Assembly: GCA_012032575.1 (NCBI GenBank)
Contig: JAAUSP010000062.1
Span: forward strand, 1-20,924
Direction of reading: 5' to 3'
DNA length: 20,924 nt
Source: Anaerolineales bacterium
GTDB lineage: Bacteria > Chloroflexota > Anaerolineae > 4572-78 > J111
The notes under the pieces were generated by a model. It was not told the DNA's origin. It did no database searches and saw only the letters and a program-made list of their open reading frames with translations. Shown in pieces: positions 14,820 to 20,924 of the stretch. Every line of letters begins with the position of its first letter. The first letter of the stretch is position 1. The position numbers and the translations under genes are program-made.

Positions 14820-17777
14820 ATGGATTTGCAAGAGGTTTTAAGCCAGGTCATTACCCGCACCAATGAAATTTTTCAGGCGGAAGCTGGCTCCGTGGCTTTA
14901 CTTGAACCTTCCGGCGAAAAAATGGTCATCCGGGCTGCCGTTGGGGCTGCCGCCGACGCCGTTCGCGGCTTAAGCCTGCCGGCTGGTGAGGGGGTAGTCG
15001 GCTGGGTTGTTACCCACGCAAAGCCGGCGCTGATCCCCGATGTAAACCACGATAAGCGTTTTTACCGCAACTTCGACGAGCGCAGCGGCTTTAAAACCCA
15101 ATCCATTATGTGCGTGCCGCTGCGGGCCAACGGCCACATCATCGGCGTAATTGAGCTAATGAATATGAACCCGGATTATCTGAGTGATAACGGGTTGAAA
15201 CTGCTCAGTGTAATTGCCGACCACGCTGCCCTGGCCATCGAGAACACCCAGCTTTTGGCCGAAACGCGGCAGCGCTCCGAAGAACAGGCGTTGTTGTTTG
15301 AGGCGATGGCCATTGTCACCTCAGATTTGGCCCTGGAAACGGTCCTCGATGCGGTCAGTCGGCAAATGGTCGAAGCCCTCAAAGCCGATTTGTGCCTGAT
15401 TTCCCACTGGGAAAAAGAAGAAGATCAACTCTATCTGATGCAGAGTTATATCGGGCCGGGGACTCGGCGGCCGGAGCAGGCAGTGCGGACCCTGGACCGA
15501 AATGCGTTGCCTTATTCCATTTTAGTGGACCAGATCCCTGGTATCCTTGAAGCCGGTACGGCCCAGCCTGAGCAGTTGGCCTGGCTGGAGGAACTTCAGG
15601 TGCAGGCGCTGTTTCTGATGCCTTTAATTTATCGCCGCCAGACCATCGGCCTGGTGGAATTGGGGCGCGTCCGCAGCGCCAACCCGTTAAGCCAAAGCGA
15701 ACTCCGTTTGCTGGAAACGATGACCGCCCAGGCCGCCGTAGCTATCGAGCACGCCCGTCTTTATCACGAGGCCACCCGCCGTCTGGCCGAAGCTAAGGTA
15801 TTGCAAGAAGTTATGGTGGCCGCTGCCTCTAGCCTGGATTTTGACCGGGTTATCAGCGGCACCATGGGCGCTTTGCACCGGACGCTGGGCATCGAGCGCC
15901 TGGGCTTTTTTCTGCCCGACGAAGAAGACAATTTAGTGGTGGTTCATCCGGCTACCATTGGCTATGATTTAAATGAAAGTAATCTTTCGTTTCCGGCAGA
16001 AAACAGCGCGATTGGCTGGGTTTTTCGGCATGGTAAAGCCCTGTTGTTACCCAATGTACACGAAGCCAGCCATTACTACGAGTTAGCTCCCGATACGCAA
16101 TCGGAAATTTGTGTGCCGGTTGTGGTTAATGGTCGGGTTGTCGCCGTCCTCAATGCCGAAAGTTCGCGCCTGAATGCGTTTGATTATGAGGACCTGCGTT
16201 TGTTTAACGCGATTGCGGCTGAATTGGCCGTAGCCCTGGAAAACGCCCGCCTGTTTGCCGAAATCCGGGCCGCCGAAGCCAACTATCGCGACCTCTTTGA
16301 TAACGCCAACGATTTTATCTTTACCCTGGACGGCAGTTTTAGAATTAGCAGCGCCAACAAAGAAGTCCTCAGAACAACCGGCTACCAGCTTGATGAGATT
16401 GTAGGAGCGCCGGTCACTCAGTTTATTTTGCCCCGGCAGATTCCATTTCTCTTCAAATTGCTCAAGGTCCATTTGGCCTCAACCGAGGCGCTGGCCCCTT
16501 TTGAGCTGCCGGTGCTGGGCAAAAATAAAAAGGAGACACTGCTTGAAGTGACGCTGCGGGTCCGGCGCGAAGGCCGCCGCCCGGTGAGTCTCCATTTTAT
16601 TGCCCGCGATATTACCCAGCGCCGCGAGTTGGAACAGCAGCTTCAACAAACCGAGAAATTATCGGCCATCGGCAAACTGGTGGCCGGGGTGGCCCACGAG
16701 CTTAACAACCCGTTGACGACCATTATTGGCTACTCAAGCATGCTCCAGCATGATGACTTGTCCGCAGAAACCCAGGCCGACCTGGATATTATCTTCCGGC
16801 AAGCCCAACGCGCCCGCCTGATTGTGCGTGATCTGCTAACGTTTGCCCGCCGCTTTGATCTGGAAACCAGGCCGGTTGACCTCAACGAACTCATCAGCGA
16901 CAGTATTTCTCTGGTCAAAGCCCAACTTCAAATGAATGACGTGCAGGTAAAAATCAATCTCGATGTTGGGTTGCCGTTGACTATGGCCGACCCGCATCAG
17001 CTCGAACAGGTTTTTATTAATCTGCTTACCAATACGATTCAAGCTCTGGCTAGCCGGCATAGCCCCCGCCAGTTAACCATCGAATCGTGGCACGACGACG
17101 AAAATATCTGTTTTAGGTTTACCGACAATGGGCCAGGGATTCCGCCTCTACACCTCACCCGTATCTTTGACCCTTTTTTCAGCACCAAGGGGGTGGGCGA
17201 GGGGACCGGCCTGGGATTATCAATCTGTTTTGGTATTATCAGCGAGCATAAAGGCCGCATCTGGGCCGAAAACGCGCCGGCAGGCGGAGCTGTCTTTACT
17301 ATTCAACTGCCAATTGAAAAGCCTCCGGTGCCAGCCTCGGTCAATTCGGCACCGGCGGCGACACCGGCGGCTACGTTTGTCGGCCCGTTAAAAATTCTGG
17401 CCGTGGACGACGAACCGGCCCTGCTCAACCTGCTCCGGCTTATTTTTACCCATCGCGGCCACCAGATTGAAACAGCGCCGGATGGGGCAACTGCCCTGCA
17501 CAAACTCGAAAGCCAGGATTTTGATTTAGTTGTGTGTGATGTCCTTATGCCCGACATCCTGGGACCGGAGCTTTATCAGAAGGCCACCGAAAAAATACCC
17601 CACCTGGTTGACCGTTTCATTTTTGTCACCGGCAATGTCGTTGACATGGACACCCGGATTTTTCTGGAAAAATCGGGCCTGCCCTGGTTGGCCAAACCCT
17701 TCCTTCCCGCCGACATCGAGCAGTTGGTTGAGCGAACAGCAGTTCAAATTTCAAATCTCGATTTGATTGCGGATTGA
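14820..17777 (+). CDS. Soluble hybrid histidine kinase: GAF-GAF-GAF-PAS-HisKA-HATPase-REC
   Basis: The 985-residue protein has three GAF domains (about 4-142, 165-315, 330-478) and a PAS domain (about 485-602). HisKA follows, with the phospho-acceptor His626 in VAGVAHELNNPL. The HATPase has an N-box around Asn734/Asn738 (FINLLTNTIQ), G1 DNGPGIP (769-775), F-box FDPFFSTKG and G2 GTGLGLS. A C-terminal receiver has acidic Asp863/Asp864, phospho-acceptor Asp907 in VVCDVLMP, Thr937 and Lys959. All key residues are present. There is no membrane segment, so it senses cytoplasmic signals; the ligands are unknown. The ATG at 14820 with GGAGA at 14809-14813 is preferred over an upstream TTG at 14790. 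No separate response regulator is next to it, so output runs through the fused receiver or an unlinked partner. Confidence 0.93.
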   Translation: MDLQEVLSQVITRTNEIFQAEAGSVALLEPSGEKMVIRAAVGAAADAVRGLSLPAGEGVVGWVVTHAKPALIPDVNHDKRFYRNFDERSGFKTQSIMCVPLRANGHIIGVIELMNMNPDYLSDNGLKLLSVIADHAALAIENTQLLAETRQRSEEQALLFEAMAIVTSDLALETVLDAVSRQMVEALKADLCLISHWEKEEDQLYLMQSYIGPGTRRPEQAVRTLDRNALPYSILVDQIPGILEAGTAQPEQLAWLEELQVQALFLMPLIYRRQTIGLVELGRVRSANPLSQSELRLLETMTAQAAVAIEHARLYHEATRRLAEAKVLQEVMVAAASSLDFDRVISGTMGALHRTLGIERLGFFLPDEEDNLVVVHPATIGYDLNESNLSFPAENSAIGWVFRHGKALLLPNVHEASHYYELAPDTQSEICVPVVVNGRVVAVLNAESSRLNAFDYEDLRLFNAIAAELAVALENARLFAEIRAAEANYRDLFDNANDFIFTLDGSFRISSANKEVLRTTGYQLDEIVGAPVTQFILPRQIPFLFKLLKVHLASTEALAPFELPVLGKNKKETLLEVTLRVRREGRRPVSLHFIARDITQRRELEQQLQQTEKLSAIGKLVAGVAHELNNPLTTIIGYSSMLQHDDLSAETQADLDIIFRQAQRARLIVRDLLTFARRFDLETRPVDLNELISDSISLVKAQLQMNDVQVKINLDVGLPLTMADPHQLEQVFINLLTNTIQALASRHSPRQLTIESWHDDENICFRFTDNGPGIPPLHLTRIFDPFFSTKGVGEGTGLGLSICFGIISEHKGRIWAENAPAGGAVFTIQLPIEKPPVPASVNSAPAATPAATFVGPLKILAVDDEPALLNLLRLIFTHRGHQIETAPDGATALHKLESQDFDLVVCDVLMPDILGPELYQKATEKIPHLVDRFIFVTGNVVDMDTRIFLEKSGLPWLAKPFLPADIEQLVERTAVQISNLDLIAD

Positions 17778-17802
17778 CAAAGCCTGCCCTATGTGTTAAA
17801 CT
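17774..17802 (+). promoter_or_regulatory. Sigma-70 type promoter for the glycine riboswitch/gcv operon
   Basis: A perfect TTGACA at 17774-17779, a 17-base spacer, then TAAACT at 17797-17802 (4 of 6). The -35 overlaps the stop codon of the hybrid kinase. A start near 17809 lies about 45 bases before the first aptamer. Confidence 0.55.
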
Positions 17803-17850
17803 GGACCCATCATTGAATGACCTACAATCAAAGATTGGCTGATTGACGCG

Positions 17851-18061
17851 TGACGGGAGAGAACCCAACGATTTGCGATGGCAGATTTTAATCGCAAATC
17901 CAAACTCTGAAACTGGATTGGGTCGCCGAAGGGGCAAAGTGGGGAGCGAGCCAGACTCCGGCTGAAACTCTCAGGCAAAGGGATCGTAGCGCAGACAGCA
18001 TCTCTGGAGAGACGACACAGGTCGCACCGAAGGGGTTAATCTCTCAGGTTCAGGACAGAGC
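17851..18061 (+). promoter_or_regulatory. Tandem glycine riboswitch
   Basis: Two glycine aptamers lie in series. Aptamer 1 (about 17851-17990) has CGGGAGAGA, the conserved GCCGAAGGGGCAAAG (17925-17939) and AACTCTCAGGCAAAGGGATC. Aptamer 2 (about 17999-18061) has TCTGGAGAGACGAC, GCACCGAAGGGG (18024-18035) and ATCTCTCAGG; its P1 is CTCTG (18002-18006) with CAGAG (18056-18060). The CCGAAGGGG and CTCTCAGG cores are diagnostic for this RNA. Glycine-bound forms usually switch on glycine cleavage genes, which fits gcvT directly downstream. Confidence 0.93.
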
Positions 18062-18098
18062 AAACGGGCACGTCTTTTGGAGTGTCCGTTTTTATTTG
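18062..18098 (+). terminator. Intrinsic terminator: riboswitch expression platform
   Basis: AACGGGCAC at 18063-18071 pairs (one G-U) with GTGTCCGTT at 18082-18090, followed by TTTATTT. It begins immediately after P1 of aptamer 2. This fits transcription control in which glycine binding prevents termination. Confidence 0.8.
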
Positions 18099-18169
18099 TC
18101 GGCAACAATGAAAATGAGACGAGGAGGCGAAGAATCGCCTCACCTGTTATCACCTCCGAAGGAGCAAGC

Positions 18170-19281
18170 ATGACCGAAGCACTCAAACGAACCCAACTTT
18201 ATCAGTGGCACGTGGACCACGGCGGGCGGATGGTCCCCTTTGCCGGCTGGGAAATGCCGGTGCAATATCCTACCGGCCCCATCGAAGAACATCACCTGAC
18301 CCGCCGGTCCGCCGGTCTGTTTGATATTGATCACATGGGCCAGATAACCGTCACCGGCTCCGATGCTGAAATTTTTCTGAACCATCTTGTGACCTGGGAT
18401 ATTGGCCTGCTGGCCGAAAATGAATCCCACTATGCCCTCATGTGCTATGAACACGGCGGGGTGGTGGATGACGTTTTTGTTTATAAACTGGCCGGGCGTT
18501 GGTTTGTGGTGGTCAATGCTTCAAACGTGGACAAAGATTTCGCCTGGATGCAGGACCAGGCTCAGGGCTATAACGTCACTCTCACCGATGTTTCGGTTGA
18601 AACCTACATGCTGGCCTTGCAAGGGCCAAAAGCCATAGACCTTTTGCAGACGTTGACCCCGGCCAACGTGGCCGCCGTGCCTCGCTTTAGCGCTGTCGAG
18701 ACTGACCTCAGCGGCGTCCCGACAATTATTGGCCGCACCGGCTACACCGGCGAAGATGGGGTCGAACTCTTTTTTCCGGCTGAGGCAGCGGTGCTGCTCT
18801 GGGAATCTATTCTCACCGCCGGCCGGCTGCCGGTATCGAGGTTAAACCCATCGGTCTGGCCGCCCGCGACAGCCTGCGCTTTGAACCGGGCTTTCCCCTG
18901 TACGGCCACGAAATCAATGCCGACATCACCCCGCTGGAAGCTGCACTTGGCTGGGTCTGCAAATTCGAGAGTGACTTTGTGGGTCGGCAGACGCTGCTGA
19001 AACAGAAGGAAGCTGGCCCAGTCAAAAAGCTGGTCGGCTTCGAACTGACCGAAAAAGGGGTTCCGCGCCAGGATTACCCCGTCGCCACGGCTGCCGGCCA
19101 GCCAATTGGCACCGTTGTGACCGGCCTCTACGCGCCCAGCGTTGACAAATACTGCGGCCACGCCTTTGTCCCGCCCGAATACGCTGCGGTGGGCACGCCG
19201 CTGCAAATCATCATCCGCGACAAGCCCAAAGCGGCAGTAGTGGTCAAGCGGCCTTTTTATACCCCGGCCTACCGCAAGTGA
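18170..19281 (+). CDS. gcvT: Glycine cleavage T protein (aminomethyltransferase), one-base frameshift
   Basis: GcvT moves the methylene group from aminomethyl-lipoyl-GcvH to tetrahydrofolate and releases ammonia. The first frame shows RMVPFAGWEMPVQYP, DIDHMGQITVTG, GGVVDDVFVYKL, VVNASNVDKD and GRTGYTGEDGVELFFPAE. Near 18818-18832 the frame is lost. The rest continues in another frame with GIEVKPIGLAARDSLRFEPG, FPLYGHEI and a complete C-terminal barrel ending PFYTPAYRK. One missing base restores about 370 residues, the normal length. Both parts are conserved, so a sequencing deletion is likely. The start is ATG 18170 with GAAGGAG at 18158-18164; an upstream TTG in the riboswitch terminator region (18077) is rejected. 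Confidence 0.9.
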
Positions 19282-19341
19282 AGCGATGAGGTGGGAGGTG
19301 GGGAAATGAATTTCGCCTCCCCGCCTCACTCGTCATCGCTT
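19281..19341 (+). other. Large hairpin between gcvT and gcvH
   Basis: AAGCGATGA at 19281-19289 is the perfect inverse of TCATCGCTT at 19333-19341. Inner complementarity between GGTGGGGAAAT and ATTTCGCCTCCCC folds most of the 61 bases into one stem. A TTTTTT run follows 16 bases later. It could attenuate transcription, protect the gcvT transcript, or be a small palindromic repeat element. Confidence 0.55.
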
Positions 19342-19388
19342 CTGTAGTAATTAATTTTTTACAAGGACACTGAAAGGAGAACACTACA

Positions 19389-19769
19389 ATGAAATTAGAT
19401 GCCAATGCCAAATATCAGGAGAGCCACGAATGGGCGCGCCAGGAAGGCGATCTCATCGTCTGTGGCATCACCGATCACGCCCAGGATAGTTTGAGCGACG
19501 TGGTCTACCTCGAACTGCCAGAGGTCGGCAGTACCTTTGAACGGGGACAAATCTTCGGCGTCGTTGAGTCGGTCAAAGCGGCCAGTGATTTGTACATCCC
19601 CATGAGCGGCGAGATTGTGGAAATCAACTCGGCCTTGGTGGACACCCCCGAAATCATTAATGAAGACCCCTTTGGCTCGGGCTGGATGATAAAAATCAGA
19701 CCCTCCAATCCCGGCGAGTGGGACAGCCTGCTTTCCGGCGAGGATTACGAAAAGACAGCCGCCGAATAA
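19389..19769 (+). CDS. gcvH: Glycine cleavage H protein (lipoyl carrier)
   Basis: At 126 residues it has the usual family length. It carries the aminomethyl group between the P, T and L proteins on a lipoyl-lysine. The lipoylation site is Lys63 in GVVESVKAASDLYIP. Other family features are YQESHEWARQEGD at the N-terminus, GITDHAQDSLSDVVYLELP, and the C-terminal INEDPFGSGWMIKI. AAAGGAG precedes the ATG at good spacing. It lies 107 bases after gcvT, separated by the hairpin, and 18 bases before gcvPA. Confidence 0.97.
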   Translation: MKLDANAKYQESHEWARQEGDLIVCGITDHAQDSLSDVVYLELPEVGSTFERGQIFGVVESVKAASDLYIPMSGEIVEINSALVDTPEIINEDPFGSGWMIKIRPSNPGEWDSLLSGEDYEKTAAE

Positions 19770-19787
19770 GCAAAGGGAGGTTTTCTT

Positions 19788-20710
19788 ATGAATTATTTAG
19801 ATTTGCTCAGCCCCAATGACACCTTTGCCCGGCGTCATTTGGGGCCTCAAGGTGACAAAATAGGCCGGATGCTGGACGCTACCGGCGCAGCCACGCTGGC
19901 TGAGCTGATTGACCAGACTATCCCGGCCAACATTCGCTTGGAGCGCCCTCTCAGATTGCCCGAACCCCTGAGCGAGTTGGAAGCCCGCACCGATTGGCGT
20001 GACCTGGCGGCCAAAAATAAGGTTTACCGCTCCTTCATTGGCATGGGGTATTACAGTTGCCTCACCCCGCCCGTTATCCAGCGAAACATCCTGGAAAATC
20101 CCGGCTGGTACACCCAATACACCCCCTACCAGGCCGAAATTGCCCAGGGCCGGCTCGAAGCCCTGATCAATTTCCAGACGATGGTGTGCGATTTGACCGG
20201 CATGGAGATTGCCAACGCCTCTATGCTGGATGAGGCCACCGCCGCCGCCGAGGCCATGACCCTCTGCCGCCGCGCCCAGGACCGCAAATCTACAGCCAAT
20301 GTTTTTTTTGTCTCCGAGCGCTGCCACCCCCAAACCATCGAAGTGGTACAAACCCGGGCCGAGCCGTTAGGCTTCAAAGTCATTGTAGGCGACCATGAGC
20401 AGTACGACTTTGCCGAACCCACCTTTGGCGTGTTGGTTCAGTATCCCACCACCGATGGCGCGGTTCTCGATTACGAGTCGTTTTGCCAAAAGGCCCACGT
20501 TGCCGGGGCATTGGTAGTGGTAGCCGGCGATTTGCTGGCCCTGACCTTGCTGCGTCCCCCTGGCGAATTTGGGGCGGATGTGGTTGTTGGCAGCGCCCAG
20601 CGTTTTGGCGTGCCGATGGGCTATGGCGGTCCCCATGCGGCGTTTATGAGTACGCGGGACGTCTACAAGCGTCAGATGCCGGGCCGCCTGGCCGGGGTTT
20701 CAAGGATGCC
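19788..20710 (+). CDS. gcvPA: Glycine dehydrogenase (decarboxylating) subunit 1, 3' part lost at a disrupted junction
   Basis: GcvPA is the N-terminal half of the P protein that decarboxylates glycine together with the PLP-bearing GcvPB subunit. About 305 of an expected ~450 residues are present. They include [75 protein letters not shown] and [14 protein letters not shown]. The sequence remains family-like through [10 protein letters not shown] (to about 20700). One missing base near 20703 may extend it by KDATGQPA. After that the expected TREQHIRREKATSNICT region is absent. AAAGGGAGG precedes the ATG. gcvPB would be expected downstream but lies beyond the window. Confidence 0.88.
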
Positions 20711-20924
20711 ACCGGCCAGCCGGCCATCGAAGTTTTGCTACCCAGCGAAACCGATCACGCTTTGGCCCTGGGTCAACTGATGATCGAGCGAACGAAATCT
20801 CCATCCCGGCCCAATTACCCCCCGGCCTTTACCAGCTCCAGCTTGGTTTTTCAACACCCGCCGTGCCCACCGGCGAACTCATCTTCGATCTGCCCGCCGA
20901 ACTGACCGAGGTTAGAGTCATAAA
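20711..20924 (+). other. Unrelated coding-like sequence after the gcvPA break
   Basis: Two frames look protein-like: [20 protein letters not shown] (about 20727-20786), then in another frame EISIPAQLPPGLYQLQLGFS followed by ELIFDLPAELTEVRVI to the window end. The P(x)LPPGxYxLxLG pattern recalls the C-terminal beta domain of large membrane-bound glycosyltransferase-like proteins in Chloroflexota (from memory, not checked). It does not resemble glycine dehydrogenase. It is probably the tail of a different gene brought here by a misassembly, with a further one-base indel near 20787. Confidence 0.4.

Noticed and set aside
18077..18169. Upstream extension of gcvT into the riboswitch terminator
   Set aside because: It would start at a TTG inside the terminator hairpin. 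The ATG at 18170 has a good ribosome site and starts the conserved sequence.
20661..20679. DVYKRQ peptide, the classic translated Nextera adapter artefact
   Set aside because: The bases (GACGTCTACAAGCGTCAG) are not the adapter, and [10 protein letters not shown] is a genuine conserved GcvPA motif.
1..20924. tRNA, rRNA, CRISPR arrays, transposases or prophage genes
   Set aside because: I searched both strands by eye for T-loop motifs, regular spacers and mobile-element domains, and saw none.

Overview
The window looks like a piece of a bacterial chromosome, probably from an uncultured Chloroflexota (Anaerolineae-like) metagenome assembly. That placement is an inference from the gene style: large soluble GAF-rich histidine kinases, a split glycine decarboxylase (gcvPA type), a lipoprotein-like sortase, a GAF remnant in front of an RsbW-like ATPase, and pentapeptide repeats. 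No rRNA or tRNA is present to test it. At least five genes are interrupted by single-base indels, several at homopolymers. Residual sequencing error is therefore likely, and broken frames should not be read as true pseudogenes without re-sequencing.

Region 1 (1-6940, + strand, visibly more AT-rich) is a flagellar filament block: a GT2 glycosyltransferase with a TPR-like tail, a long leader with a near-consensus sigma-28/sigma-D promoter, flagellin, a stem-loop, fliS (one-base frameshift), fliD, two tandem FlaG-like genes, and a signal-peptide-bearing sortase. Region 2 (7166-8119, +) is a PfkB-family sugar kinase that converges on the next block.

Region 3 (13107-8138, - strand) is the most unusual part. 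A partner-switching set (RsbW-like ATPase with a GAF remnant, then two STAS antagonists) is followed by a well-formed sigma-70-type promoter. This promoter drives a small, previously hidden pentapeptide-repeat ORF and then a ~988-residue fusion. The fusion joins an AMP-binding (long-chain acyl-CoA synthetase-like) domain with degenerate motifs to two tandem DAC (diadenylate cyclase) folds. Only the second DAC fold keeps the DGA and RH motifs. This suggests a c-di-AMP-related enzyme controlled by, or coupled to, an adenylate-forming module.

Region 4 (14656-13292, -) is a dihydropyrimidinase/hydantoinase. It is divergent from region 5 (14820-17777, +), a soluble GAF-GAF-GAF-PAS-HisKA-HATPase-REC hybrid kinase. 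Region 6 (17774-20924, +) is a glycine cleavage operon: promoter, tandem glycine riboswitch with intrinsic terminator, gcvT (one-base frameshift), a large hairpin, gcvH and gcvPA. After about 20690-20730 the gcvPA sequence stops resembling GcvPA and turns into what looks like part of an unrelated gene, so the right edge is probably a chimeric join.
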